DNA from: JANYGM01 sp043764015
GTDB lineage: Bacteria > Bacteroidota > Bacteroidia > Cytophagales > Thermonemataceae
Length of the DNA: 64,000 nt
Assembly (NCBI GenBank): GCA_043764015.1
Contig: JAYUKY010000059.1
Span: 1-64,000 of the forward strand
Reading direction: 5' to 3'
Shown here piece by piece: positions 46,864 to 55,503 of this stretch; position 1 is the stretch's first letter, and each line of letters opens with the position of its first letter. Both the position numbers and the translations under genes were made by a program. The notes beneath the pieces are model-generated. The model worked only from the letters and a program-made list of their open reading frames with translations, searched no databases and was not told the DNA's origin.

Positions 46864-47095
46864 TATAGTTTAAGGTTTGATTTGTGAGTAGCTTTTTAGG
46901 TATTGAGATTAGTTTTTTTGATTTATTTTGATATTCTTTGATACTTTTTTAGGGTAGTAAGTAACCAAAATATAATCAAATATCTTAGTTTTTTCTGAGA
47001 ATACCAAATACAAAAATAGGATTTTTAAGATTATAAGATTTTTAGGATTAAATACAGTATACATTTTTATTATTAGCAAAATCTCCTTGGTTTGG

Positions 47096-48068
47096 TGTCC
47101 CACCACTTGCATTAAGTTAAGGAAAATCTACTATATTTACAGTACATTTCAAACGTAAACATATAGTCGGTAAAAGCATATAAAATTATATAAGAAAGTA
47201 TTTTATTTATAGATTATTTTTAGTATCTTTGGCTTATGGAAAAATGTATATGAAGTCTGTTAAAATGAAGCTCCGTAAGTTGGATAAGTCCCAATTTACG
47301 GAGCTAAAAACGTAGTGTTTTTATGCAAAAAATCTTTATAATCAGGCTCTTTATTGCATCAAAAAGCACTATAAAGCACATCAAACTTTTTTATCTTATG
47401 GTGAATTGGATAAATTGATGAAAACCGTTTTAAACCTTGAAAACGACTGTAATTATAAACTTATTTGGAAGGCTGGCGTAGCCCAACAACTGCTTAGAAA
47501 CCTTTGTAGCAACTTTCAAAGTTTTTTTAAATCTCTGAAAGATTACCATAAAAATCCACAAAAATATAAAGGAAAACCACGTATTCCCAAATTTATCAAA
47601 GAAAAATATTGTTACTTAACATTTGATAATCAGCGTTTTACAATAAAAAATAATCAAGTTTTCTTAAAAAAGGTTTTTCTATTGATTTACCTAAAAAATT
47701 ATTAAATCATAAAATAAACCAAATTGAGATTTATTGTCGTTATGGTCACTTGGAAGTGATTTTTTCTTACGAAAGCAAAGAAACTTACAAAAAAATAACG
47801 GTTAATGATAATAAAATGGCTATTGATTTAGGTTTGAATAATTTGGCTACTTGTGTGAGTAATGGCATCATAAAACCCTTTATACTCAATGGAAAGCCAT
47901 TAAAATCTATTAACCAACATTATAATAAAAGAACATCTAAAATAAAATCTACCCAATAAGAAACAGGAAGATTGAGACCAAAAAAGTTAAAACTATTATT
48001 TTGGGCATAAGTAGTAGGTTGACAACCTACCTTTTCCTTCACTTAACTTAATGGAAGTGGTGGGGACA
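47096..48068. mobile_element. Remnant element bounded by 27-base inverted repeats
   Basis: TGTCCCACCACTTGCATTAA continuing GTTAAGG (47096-47122) is matched in inverted form at 48042-48068 (CTTAACTTAATGGAAGTGGT, GGGGACA), with two mismatches in 27 bases. Between them lies only a dead TnpB gene. IS200/IS605 elements do not have such terminal inverted repeats, so the repeats belong either to a different element whose transposase is gone or to a MITE-like unit into which the TnpB element inserted. No target duplication is obvious. Confidence 0.6.
47250..47959 (+). pseudogene. Broken IS605-type TnpB gene
   Basis: From the ATG at 47250 the frame encodes a TnpB-like N terminus ('MKSVKMKLRKLDKSQFTELK') interrupted by TAG at 47313, then continues 'CFYAKNLYNQALYCIKKHY' and 'RNLCSNFQSFFKSLKDYHKN' with 'KPRIPKFIKEKYCYLTFDNQ'. 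A frameshift near an A-rich run around 47,670 moves the rest to another frame: 'NHKINQIEIYCRYGHLEVIF', then the RuvC-I start 'MAIDLGLNNLATCV' with its Asp. The gene ends at 47959, before the RuvC-II Glu, zinc ribbon and RuvC-III, so it is certainly inactive. A TATCTTTG box lies at 47224-47231. Confidence 0.85.
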
Positions 48069-48163
48069 AAAACCACGAAGATTTAAAGAGTGTGCGGTAG
48101 TAAATTACACCCACATAAACACAAAAACCAAAAGAAGCGCATTTTTGGCATTTCTTTTGGTTT

Positions 48164-48190
48164 TTCGTACCTCGTACTTCAAACTTCGTT
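48164..48190 (-). repeat. Heptamer array after coiled-coil/SPOR-like gene 1
   Basis: On the minus strand, four bases after the stop codon at 48195, the sequence reads ACGAAGTTTGAAGTACGAGG and TACGAAA in 7-base units of the GA-initial type. It is also near the end of the TnpB remnant region. Confidence 0.7.
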
Positions 48191-48194
48191 AAAA

Positions 48195-48722
48195 TTACTC
48201 TACTTTCCCTTTTCTCACACCTTCTACATACTCTACAATAAAAGCATCTTGAACACCTAATTTATTGACATACCCTCTAAATTTCTTTGCCTGTTCTATG
48301 TCTTTGAAGTTACCCAACGTATAACGTTTGATGCCATCATTATTTTCTGCGTTGAAATTTCCACCTGCGCCTTCAATATCAACATCTTTATAAGCACCAA
48401 CTTGCACTTTGTAAATTATGCCTACGTTTGCTCCTGCAACAGGTGCATTTCTATTTTTTGATGCTTCAAGTTTTTTATTTTCATTGCGTAAAGCGTTGAG
48501 TTCCGCATCTTTAGCTGCTACTTGATTACGGGTTTCATCTAGTTCTGATGATATGCTTGCATCACGTTTTTCTAGTGCTGCTTTTTCATCTACTAACTTC
48601 TTGAAATCTAAGGGTTTCATTTCTTTTTGTTTTGCTTTCCACTCTTTTGTGAGGGCTTTGTCGTCTTGTGCAAGTGCATTGAAACTTGCCAAAACACAAA
48701 TAAGAATTAATATTTTTTTCAT
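48195..48722 (-). CDS. Exported coiled-coil/SPOR-like protein 1
   Basis: A 175-residue protein: signal peptide (1-19, 'CVLASFNALAQ'), a short conserved segment 'LTKEWKAKQKEMKPLDFKKL', a coiled coil (about 45-90, 'AAKDAELNALRNENKKLEAS') and a C-terminal SPOR-like domain ('IIYKVQVGAYKDVDIEG', 'IKRYTLGNFKDIEQAKKFRG', 'AFIVEYVEG'). SPOR domains bind denuded glycan strands at septa; whether this variant does so is not certain. It is the last of three tandem paralogues on this strand (31 and 109 bases between them), probably an operon. Confidence 0.8.
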   Translation of the reverse strand: MKKILILICVLASFNALAQDDKALTKEWKAKQKEMKPLDFKKLVDEKAALEKRDASISSELDETRNQVAAKDAELNALRNENKKLEASKNRNAPVAGANVGIIYKVQVGAYKDVDIEGAGGNFNAENNDGIKRYTLGNFKDIEQAKKFRGYVNKLGVQDAFIVEYVEGVRKGKVE

Positions 48723-48753
48723 AATATTTTTTAATTTTGAATTAAATAACTAC

Positions 48754-49263
48754 TTATTTTTTACCAGCTACAATGTTTACGCCAGGTACTCCAATTTTTT
48801 GTAAATTAGCTTTAAAAGCGTCTGCATCTTGTTTGTTTTCAAATTCTGCAAGAATTTGTTTATCAGCTCCTGCGCCTATTGTGGCAACAAATGCCGCATT
48901 TGAGTTAGCGTTTCCGCTAGCTTTATTTTTTGGTACTGGTTTTTCTACTGTTGTTGCTTCGTGGGCTATTCTTTCTTGTTCTAATTTCTCGTTTGCGGCT
49001 CTAAGTATTGTAATTTCGTCATCTTTTGCAGTTATTCCAAGTCGTACTTCTTGTATTTGTGCATCAATGATTTTGGCTTTTTGTTGCAGTTGCTGATGTT
49101 TTTCCACTAATTCTTTGAATTGCAGTGGTGTAAGTTCTTTGAGTTTTATAGCGTATTCTTTTTCTACTGCTTTTTCTTCTTTTGTGAGTTTTTGTGCTTG
49201 GATTTCAACGACAAAAAAGCTCATTAAAGCAATTAGACAAATAATTTTCATTGATAAATTCAT
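48754..49263 (-). CDS. Exported coiled-coil/SPOR-like protein 2
   Basis: A 169-residue middle member of the triplet. It has a signal peptide (about 1-23; Met5 is an alternative start), 'LTKEEKAVEKEYAIKLKELT' and 'PLQFKELVEKHQQL' matching the paralogues, and a coiled coil at about 50-95 ('TAKDDEITILRAANEKLEQE'). The C-terminal domain is shortened and diverged ('FVATIGAGADKQILAEFENK', 'AFKANLQKIGVPGVNIV'): it keeps the SPOR-like two-helix ending but lost the 'YKVQVGAYK' strand. It may have lost glycan binding while keeping the shared N-terminal part. Confidence 0.75.
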   Translation of the reverse strand: MNLSMKIICLIALMSFFVVEIQAQKLTKEEKAVEKEYAIKLKELTPLQFKELVEKHQQLQQKAKIIDAQIQEVRLGITAKDDEITILRAANEKLEQERIAHEATTVEKPVPKNKASGNANSNAAFVATIGAGADKQILAEFENKQDADAFKANLQKIGVPGVNIVAGKK

Positions 49264-49340
49264 TAGTAATTTATTTTAATAAATAATTTTATTTTGTAGT
49301 TGTTTATTGTTTGGAAGACACAAACAATGGCTAAGAATAA

Positions 49341-49371
49341 CGTAATTCGTAATTGATAATTCGTAATTGAA
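49341..49371 (-). repeat. Heptamer array after coiled-coil/SPOR-like gene 3
   Basis: On the minus strand the sequence immediately after the TAG at 49373 reads TTTCAATTACGAATTATCAA and TTACGAATTACG, with GAATTAC units in 7-base steps. The same unit is found at serS (50251). Confidence 0.7.
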
Positions 49372-49372
49372 A

Positions 49373-49960
49373 CTAAACAATTCCTTCTAATGCTTCTTTG
49401 ATACCTATTCTTTTGCCATCTTTATAAGCGACAATCCAAGCATCTTTCAGACCTTGCGCCCAGAGAAGTTTCTTGAATTTGTCGGCTGCCCAATAATCTT
49501 TAAATTGCCCTAGTGTGTAGCGTTTGACATTTTTTCCGTCTTTTTCTGTTTCTAATTGTGTTTCTTTGAGAAAACTAGCAGGAATTTCAATGTTTTTGTA
49601 AGCACCAATTTGGACTTTAAAAATAATGCCTTTTGAGCTTTTTGGTGAGGCATCAACTTCTTCATTTGCTTTCAAAAGTTTTTTCTTTTGCACCTTTAAT
49701 TGTGCTATTTCGTCATCTTTGGCAAGAATAGCTTTTTTATTATCTTCTAATTCTATGGCTCTCTTATTTACAAGTACGTTTGTAGCATTTTTATCATAAA
49801 TAAGCTTTTTAAAATCAAGCGGAGAATAAGCATCACGTTTGGCTTTCCATTCTTTTTCTAGTTTTTTGTCTTCTTGTGCCTGTAATTGCGTTATTGTGGC
49901 AATATTTAGAAAAATAAAAAGCAATAATAAAAAATTTATTCTATGGATGTGTTCTTTCAT
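49373..49960 (-). CDS. Exported coiled-coil/SPOR-like protein 3
   Basis: A 195-residue first member of the triplet: signal peptide (about 1-29), 'LEKEWKAKRDAYSPLDFKKL' equivalent to the paralogues, a coiled coil ('AILAKDDEIAQLKVQKKKLL') and a SPOR-like domain ('IIFKVQIGAYKNIEIPAS', 'VKRYTLGQFKDYWAADKFKK', 'AWIVAYKDGKRIG'). The Trp-rich signature 'KEWKAK' shared by members 1 and 3 and absent in 2 suggests the two outer copies keep the same partner. Confidence 0.8.
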   Translation of the reverse strand: MKEHIHRINFLLLLFIFLNIATITQLQAQEDKKLEKEWKAKRDAYSPLDFKKLIYDKNATNVLVNKRAIELEDNKKAILAKDDEIAQLKVQKKKLLKANEEVDASPKSSKGIIFKVQIGAYKNIEIPASFLKETQLETEKDGKNVKRYTLGQFKDYWAADKFKKLLWAQGLKDAWIVAYKDGKRIGIKEALEGIV

Positions 49961-50030
49961 AACAAAATTATTAGGTAATAATTATTAGGTAATCTTATTT
50001 TTTATAATCATTAAATACAATATTTAAGAT

Positions 50031-50065
50031 AAAAGTGCTTTTAAATAGTATTTAAAAGCACTTTT
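50031..50065 (-). terminator. Terminator of tRNA-Arg(CCU)
   Basis: AAAAGTGCTTTTAAAT-AGT-ATTTAAAAGCACTTTT, a perfect 16-base stem with a 3-base loop, beginning three bases after the 3' end of the tRNA on the minus strand. Confidence 0.9.
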
Positions 50066-50067
50066 AG

Positions 50068-50139
50068 TAGTCGCGGCGGGAATTGAACCCACATCTAAAG
50101 TTTAGGAAACTTCTATTCTATCCATTGAACTACGCAACC
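50068..50139 (-). tRNA. tRNA-Arg (CCU)
   Basis: A 72-base cloverleaf on the minus strand: acceptor GGTTGCG/CGCGACT (with G-U at pair 1), D arm with loop containing AATGGATA, anticodon stem GAAGT/ACTTT with loop TTCCTAA (anticodon CCT), T stem GTGGG/CCCGC with loop TTCAATT, discriminator A, no encoded CCA. D and T loops keep the standard GG and UUC contacts. It reads AGG codons. Confidence 0.93.
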
Positions 50140-50165
50140 ATATTTCACTAATGAACTTTCAAACG

Positions 50166-50196
50166 CAAATATACAACTTTATTTTTAAATAACTAA
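50166..50196 (-). promoter_or_regulatory. Promoter of tRNA-Arg(CCU)
   Basis: On the minus strand TTAG (50196-50193) lies 19 bases before TATATTTG (50173-50166). The -7 box is exact and the -33 is one base off TTTG. Start would be near 50159, about 20 bases before the tRNA. Confidence 0.65.
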
Positions 50197-50250
50197 AATA
50201 AAGTTTTTGGTATAGATTTTCCAAATCTTTAAGATTTGGAAAATCTCCTG

Positions 50251-50284
50251 TAACTCGTAATTCGTAATTTTTAATTCGTAATTG
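50251..50284 (-). repeat. Heptamer array containing the serS stop codon
   Basis: On the minus strand the end of serS reads GCAATTACGAATTAA, where ATTACGAAT belongs to the same GAATTAC unit that continues after the stop (AAAATTACGAATTACGAGTT). The last codons of serS (Ile-Thr-Asn-stop) are therefore encoded by the repeat itself. Confidence 0.75.
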
Positions 50285-51548
50285 CTTCAAATTTAGTATA
50301 AGGTTGTAGTATTTTTGGAATATTGATACCATTTTCTGTTTGATTATTTTCCAAAAGTGCCGCCACAATGCGTGGAAGTGCCAAAGCACTACCATTTAGT
50401 GTGTGTAGTAGTTGTGTTTTTTTATCTTCACCTCTAAAACGCAACTTTAGCCTATTTGCCTGATAAGTTTCAAAATTACTCACAGAACTCACTTCCAACC
50501 AGCGTTTTTGTGCTGCAGAATACACTTCCAAATCATACGTAAGTGCAGATGTAAAACTCATATCACCACCACAAAGGCGCAAAACCCTATACGGAAGTTC
50601 CAATTTCTCTAAAATACTTTGCACATATAAACGCATTTGCTCCAAAATCTCGTAAGATTTTTCTGGGTGAGCTATCTGCACAATCTCAATTTTATCAAAC
50701 TGATGCAAACGGTTAAGTCCACGCACATCTGCGCCCCAACTTCCTGCCTCACGCCTAAAACAAGGCGTATAACCTGCATTCTTAATAGGCAAATCTTTGG
50801 TATCAACAATCACATCTCTAAACATATTTGTGATAGGAACTTCTGCTGTTGGTATCAAATATAGGTCGTCTGCGCTGTCGTGGTACATTTGTCCATCTTT
50901 GTCGGGGAGTTGCCCAGTACCAAAACCAGAGGCACTATTGATAAGAATAGGTGGCTGAATTTCAGTATAACCTGCTTTTTCTGCTTCATCAAGAAAAAAA
51001 TTGATTAAAGCACGTTGTAATTTTGCGCCTTTTCCCTTATAAAATGGAAAACCTGCACCTGTAACCTTATTACCCAGTTCAAAATCAATAATATCATATT
51101 TGGTGATAATATCCCAATGTGGCAAGGCATTTTCAGGGAGATTTGGCATTTTTCCAAACTCAAAAATAGTTTCATTTTCCTGTGGTGTGCGCCCATTAGG
51201 TACGCTTATGTGAGGCAAATTGGGCAATTTGATAAGAATTTTGTTATATTCTGCTTCTATTTCATCAAATTGTTTAGAAAATTCTTGTGCCTTGTTGCTT
51301 AGTTCTTTGGCATTGATTTTGGCGTTTTCTGCCTCTTCTTTTTTGCCTTCTTTCATCAAAATACCAATTTGTTTGGCAAGAGAATTTGATTCTTGCAAAG
51401 CGTCATCTTGTTGTTTTTGTGCTTCTCTGCGTTTTATATCAAGATTTAAAATATTTTCTACTACTTCTACTGCATTTGGAAAATGCTTTTTTTGAAGTCC
51501 TAAAATTGTTTTTTCTTTATTTTCTCTGATAAAGTTGATTTGTAACAT
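50271..51548 (-). CDS. serS: Seryl-tRNA synthetase
   Basis: SerS charges tRNA-Ser with serine (and selenocysteine tRNA where present). The 425-residue protein has the expected N-terminal antiparallel coiled-coil arm (about 27-105, 'LDIKRREAQKQQDDALQESN') that grips the tRNA long variable arm and the class II catalytic core: motif 1 near 'GAKLQRALINFFLD', 'IPTAEVPITNM', motif 2 'FRREAGSWGADVRGLNRLHQ' and motif 3 'LNGSALALPRIVAALLEN'. The C terminus ends within a heptamer repeat, giving a slightly unusual tail 'FEAITN'. Confidence 0.96.
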   Translation of the reverse strand: MLQINFIRENKEKTILGLQKKHFPNAVEVVENILNLDIKRREAQKQQDDALQESNSLAKQIGILMKEGKKEEAENAKINAKELSNKAQEFSKQFDEIEAEYNKILIKLPNLPHISVPNGRTPQENETIFEFGKMPNLPENALPHWDIITKYDIIDFELGNKVTGAGFPFYKGKGAKLQRALINFFLDEAEKAGYTEIQPPILINSASGFGTGQLPDKDGQMYHDSADDLYLIPTAEVPITNMFRDVIVDTKDLPIKNAGYTPCFRREAGSWGADVRGLNRLHQFDKIEIVQIAHPEKSYEILEQMRLYVQSILEKLELPYRVLRLCGGDMSFTSALTYDLEVYSAAQKRWLEVSSVSNFETYQANRLKLRFRGEDKKTQLLHTLNGSALALPRIVAALLENNQTENGINIPKILQPYTKFEAITN

Positions 51549-51553
51549 ATATT

Positions 51554-51580
51554 GTTGAGTTGTGAGTTGTGAGTGAGCAG
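51554..51580. repeat. Heptamer array upstream of serS
   Basis: GTTGAGTTGTGAGTTGTGAG on the plus strand, immediately upstream of the serS start (51548). With the array at 50251 it gives serS heptamers at both ends. The 421-base gap from 51549 to 51969 has no convincing gene; apart from this array it holds the hairpin at 51868 and the -7 box at 51935. Confidence 0.65.
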
Positions 51581-51867
51581 TTGCTAGTGTGAGTTAATAC
51601 AAAACCACGCTCAAAATTAGAAAATAAAAACGGTTATCAAAAATTTGATAATTATTTTTATCAAAAACATAAACTAACTGAAATGAGCTGCATATTTTAG
51701 TTATTTCAACTTCAAAAAATGACCTGTTTAGGCTATTGACAATGCCAAAAAGATTACATGATTTTGCAACAGTAAGTTTTAACACATTTTTCTATTTCTT
51801 AACTAAAATCTAAAAAATAACCCAGCGGATTAAGATAAACAATAAAATAGTTTTGTAGTAATAAAAA

Positions 51868-51942
51868 TGCAGGTGAGGTTTCCTACCTGTTTTTTTATGC
51901 TTTGAAAAATAAGACAAATGTGGCATTTTTTGCTTACTTTTG
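51868..51942 (+). promoter_or_regulatory. Hairpin with T run, then -7 box of the LRR lipoprotein gene
   Basis: GCAGGTGAGGTTTCCTACCTG followed by TTTTTTT (51868-51896) is a small terminator-like hairpin (given here as GCAGGTGAGG plus TTTCCTACCTG) related to the CAGGTG hairpins at 13,302. Downstream, TACTTTTG at 51935-51942 is a good -7 box about 28 bases before the ATG at 51970; the -33 element is not clear. Confidence 0.5.
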
Positions 51943-51969
51943 GTTTTTACAATTTCCTAATCCTAAAAA

Positions 51970-53100
51970 ATGAAAACAGTCCTTAAAAACCTTTCTTTGA
52001 CCTTTGGTTTGCTTTTATGTGCAGGTTGCACACAGGCACAATTGGATAAAGCCACACAAGCAACTAAGTCTCCAACACTAGTTAGAAACCTAGAAGAAAT
52101 GACTGATAAAATAGATAGCCTAGATTTGGCAAGACAAAAACTTACAGAAATTCCTGCAAAAGTATTTCAATACAAAAACTTGAAATATTTGGGTTTGTCT
52201 CAGAATCAACTTACGTCTTTGCCCAAAGAAATTTTACAACTGAAAAATTTGACTGGGTTAAATTTGTCTGCCAATCAACTCGTATCTTTGCCCAAAGAAA
52301 TTGGAGAACTAAAAAATTTGAAAGAATTAGATTTGTCTCACAATCAATTCACGTCTTTGCCCAAAGAAATTGGAGAGCTGACAAATTTGAAAGAATTAGA
52401 TTTATCTTCCAATCAATTTACGTCTTTGCCCAAAGAAATTTTACAATTGAAAAATTTGACAGGATTATATTTGTCTTCTAATCAATTCACTTCTTTACCC
52501 AAAGAAATTTTACAACTGACAAATTTGACAGGATTACATTTGTCTTCTAATCAATTCACTTCTTTGCCTAAAGAAATTTTACAACTGACAAATTTGGAAA
52601 TATTAAATTTGTCTTACACTCAATTTACGTCTTTGCCCAAAGAAATTTTACAACTGACAAATTTGAAAAAATTGTATTTATCTCACAATCAATTTACGTC
52701 TTTGCCCAAAGAAATTTTACAATTAAAAAATTTGATAGGTTTAGATTTGTCTGACAATCAACTCACATCTTTGCCCAAAGAAATTAAAGAACTAAAAGGT
52801 TTGATATATTTAAACTTGTCTGCCAATCAACTCGTATCTTTGCCCAAAGAAATTGGAGAACTGACAAATTTGGAAAAATTATATTTGTCTCACAATCAAT
52901 TTACGTCTTTGCCCAAAGAAATTAGCGAACTAAAAAAAATGAAAGAATTATATTTGTCTGACAATCAACTCATATCTTTGCCCAAAGAAATTGGAGAACT
53001 GAAAAATTTGAAAAAATTAGATTTATGGTTAAATTCTTTTTCTGATGAACAGAAAGAAAAAATCAAACAATTATTGCCTAATTGCAACGTGACATTCTGA
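51970..53100 (+). CDS. Leucine-rich repeat lipoprotein with 23-residue repeats
   Basis: A 376-residue predicted lipoprotein: signal peptide with lipobox 'LLCAGC' (Cys20), then from about residue 47 to 365 fourteen consecutive 23-residue LRR units of the form 'LxxLxLSxNQxTSLPKEIxxL', the last serving as a cap ('LKKLDLWLNSFSDEQKEK'). The units are nearly identical in protein and DNA, and the conserved Asn is replaced by Thr in unit 8 ('LSYTQFTSLP'). Such short, regular LRRs are typical of Leptospira and Bacteroidota surface proteins and bind proteins. The lipid anchor puts it on the cell envelope. Confidence 0.9.
   Translation: MKTVLKNLSLTFGLLLCAGCTQAQLDKATQATKSPTLVRNLEEMTDKIDSLDLARQKLTEIPAKVFQYKNLKYLGLSQNQLTSLPKEILQLKNLTGLNLSANQLVSLPKEIGELKNLKELDLSHNQFTSLPKEIGELTNLKELDLSSNQFTSLPKEILQLKNLTGLYLSSNQFTSLPKEILQLTNLTGLHLSSNQFTSLPKEILQLTNLEILNLSYTQFTSLPKEILQLTNLKKLYLSHNQFTSLPKEILQLKNLIGLDLSDNQLTSLPKEIKELKGLIYLNLSANQLVSLPKEIGELTNLEKLYLSHNQFTSLPKEISELKKMKELYLSDNQLISLPKEIGELKNLKKLDLWLNSFSDEQKEKIKQLLPNCNVTF
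52200..53030 (+). repeat. 69-bp DNA tandem repeats encoding the LRR units
   Basis: The phrase TCTTTGCCCAAAGAAATT recurs at 69-base spacing about twelve times, with AATCAATTTACG or AATCAACTCA before it. The units differ at a few positions only, so unequal recombination can add or remove whole LRR units in frame. Confidence 0.85.
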
Positions 53101-53214
53101 TAGGAAATAACTGATATTTTCAAATCTAATGTTTGGAGAGTTTTTTAAATTTTCCAAGTGCGTTTACTTACACCAAATTGTTTCTGTGTAATATCAGATT
53201 GAAATAGTTTTCAA

Positions 53215-55281
53215 TTAGATGAGGTTTTGCTGAATTTTTTTGATTTCTGTAGCTATATTTTCAAAGATTTCGTGAATATTATCCATTATCATTGGAATTT
53301 TCTCGTAGTTATTTTTCTGTTTGATAATGGTTTCTATGCGTAAAATCAGTTCTAAAAATTGTTGATTACCAAGCATTACGGCAGTTGGGCGTATTTTATG
53401 GGTGATTTTTTTGAGGTCTGACCAATTTTTATTTTCACTAAGAACACTCATTTGCGAGAGTTCTATTTGGGCATTTTCTAGGCACGAAGCCAACATTTCA
53501 GCCAAAAAAACGTCATCACCAGCCGTAATATTTTGAAGATTTTGCAAGTTAATCCACTTCAAAGGCACATTTTCAGTAGCCTTATGTAGAATATTTGTAA
53601 GTGTTTCAATAAGTTTAGTATTTGAAAGTGGCTTTTGCAGAAAAGCATTGATATATTTTTCTTGCCAATCTTCCATACTTTCAAGCGTATTATTAGCGTT
53701 ATCAATCACATTATCAATCATATAGCTTCCACTTAAAACCACAATAGGCAAAGTATTTTTATTGATTTTAGCAATATTTCTAATGTATTCAATGGCTTGA
53801 AGACCCGTTTTTTCGGGCATTTGCAAATCCGTAATCAAAATGTCATAATTTTTCTTTGAAAAATTCCCAGAGATATTTTCTAACAAATTTTCAGAAAAAT
53901 TTTGTACAATAATATCAATAATTTGTTGCCCTGTGCTTACTGTATCCACATTGCAACCTGCGTCAGTCAATATTTTTTTGAGATACAAGACACTTACAGG
54001 ACTATCATCAGCCACCAAAACAGTCTTTCCCGCAAGATGATTGATAGCTTTGACTTCTTCCGACAAAAAAGTAGCATTTTTGAGAGGCAAAGTAAGCCAA
54101 AAAGTCGTGCCTTTTCCCAGCACACTTTCCACTTCAATACTTCCATTTTGCAGTTGTATTAGCTCTTTCACAATGCTAAGCCCTAGCCCAGTTCCTCCAA
54201 AAAGCCTAAAAGTTTCATTTTCAGCTTGTGTGTAAGGCATAAAAAGTGTAGCTAATTTCTTTTCATCTATTCCTATTCCAGTATCAGAAATTCCTATCAA
54301 AATATGGTTTTTTTGTGTTGGTTTTTCGTAGTATAAAAGTTCTATACTGACCTTAATACTGCCTTTTTGCGTAAATTTGATAGCATTAGAGATAAGATTA
54401 TACAAAATTTGCGTAATACGAGTGCTATCACCCAACAAATACGCAGGTATTTGCGGAGAAATATGTACTTCAAAGTTGATATTTTTTGTTTGAAGCGTGT
54501 TTAAAAGTGATAATTTGATATTTTGAAGTGTATCAGAAAGGTTAAAATTAACTTCTTCTAAGGTCATTTTGCCTGCTTCTAGCTTAGAATAATCCAAAAT
54601 ATCATTTAAAATAATTTCTAAATGCTTGGCGGAACTCACCAAAGCCTTTAAATATTCCACTTGTGTTGGAATAGGCGTATTTTTTAGCAAAATTTCAGAA
54701 AGCCCCACCACGCCTTGTATAGGTGTGCGTAGTTCGTGGCTTACTTGCGAGAAAAAGTGGTTTTTGAATGCTTTTGCTCGTTCTAATTCTGTGTTTTGGA
54801 GTTCTAAAAGTTGATTTTCAAGTGAAATATTAAAGTTTTTAATTTCCAAAAATTCCTTACTAATCTGTGCTACACGGCTTTCTTGCTGAATTTCTTGTTG
54901 TCGTGAAGATGTTTCTGTGATGTCTTCAATAATCCAAACAACATTTTGAGATTTATTTAAAGGTTTCTTATTTTCTTTCTTATTTGCATTTTCAATAGCG
55001 TTAAAATCTTCTTTTTTAAAAGTAAAGTTAAAAATTTTATCTTCAAAATCAATAATATTAGGACGCATCAAAGGCAATAATAAAGGTGTTTGTAAGTCGT
55101 TAAAAATATCTTGCATTCCATCTAAAAAAAAGAAAATCTCATATACATTTTTATTTCTGAGGTATTGCAAAGGAAAAATACTATCACAACTATCTATCAA
55201 AAGTCCATTGGTATCAAACATAACTATTTGATAATGTTTAAGTTCTAATAAAAAATCTTTTTTGTATTTGATGATATTCAT
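53215..55281 (-). CDS. Hybrid sensor histidine kinase with receiver and HPt domains
   Basis: A 688-residue soluble hybrid kinase without transmembrane helices: a PAS-like N-terminal domain (about 12-122, 'YQIVMFDTNGLLIDSCDSIF'), a coiled coil (125-172), DHp 'FFSQVSHELRTPIQGVVG' with His182, ATPase domain ('ILYNLISNAIKFT', 'DTGIGI', 'GGTGLGLSIV'), a receiver domain (about 410-545; acidic 'VLVADDSPVSV', phospho-Asp in 'DILITDLQMPEKTG', 'VVLSGSY', 'FLQKPLS') and a C-terminal HPt domain with 'LKKITHKIRPTAVMLGN'. It thus carries a complete His-Asp-His phosphorelay in one chain; the final response regulator is not encoded nearby. Confidence 0.93.
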   Translation of the reverse strand: MNIIKYKKDFLLELKHYQIVMFDTNGLLIDSCDSIFPLQYLRNKNVYEIFFFLDGMQDIFNDLQTPLLLPLMRPNIIDFEDKIFNFTFKKEDFNAIENANKKENKKPLNKSQNVVWIIEDITETSSRQQEIQQESRVAQISKEFLEIKNFNISLENQLLELQNTELERAKAFKNHFFSQVSHELRTPIQGVVGLSEILLKNTPIPTQVEYLKALVSSAKHLEIILNDILDYSKLEAGKMTLEEVNFNLSDTLQNIKLSLLNTLQTKNINFEVHISPQIPAYLLGDSTRITQILYNLISNAIKFTQKGSIKVSIELLYYEKPTQKNHILIGISDTGIGIDEKKLATLFMPYTQAENETFRLFGGTGLGLSIVKELIQLQNGSIEVESVLGKGTTFWLTLPLKNATFLSEEVKAINHLAGKTVLVADDSPVSVLYLKKILTDAGCNVDTVSTGQQIIDIIVQNFSENLLENISGNFSKKNYDILITDLQMPEKTGLQAIEYIRNIAKINKNTLPIVVLSGSYMIDNVIDNANNTLESMEDWQEKYINAFLQKPLSNTKLIETLTNILHKATENVPLKWINLQNLQNITAGDDVFLAEMLASCLENAQIELSQMSVLSENKNWSDLKKITHKIRPTAVMLGNQQFLELILRIETIIKQKNNYEKIPMIMDNIHEIFENIATEIKKIQQNLI

Positions 55282-55503
55282 TTGTAGTGTGTTAAAAACA
55301 AAAAATAAAATAGGTGTTTGATATGAGTTTATTTAACCAAGTAAACTCAATTTTATGTGGCGTAAAGATAATAAATAAAATAAATTTTTTGCTAAAATAG
55401 TTGGTTTTTAATTTTTTTGAGATAAGTTTGCAAATCATTTGAAAGAATGATGAATAAATAACAATTTTCAACAAATCATTTCAAAATTTTAATTTAAAAA
55501 ATT

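Noticed and set aside
47250..47959. Functional TnpB with an omega RNA
   Set aside because: The nonsense codon, frameshift and absence of RuvC-II, zinc ribbon and RuvC-III rule out activity. No conserved guide-RNA scaffold can be recognised at its 3' end.
51594..51785. Minus-strand 63-codon frame upstream of serS
   Set aside because: No recognisable motif and composition typical of intergenic DNA. Its first codons overlap the AT-rich gap before the LRR gene.
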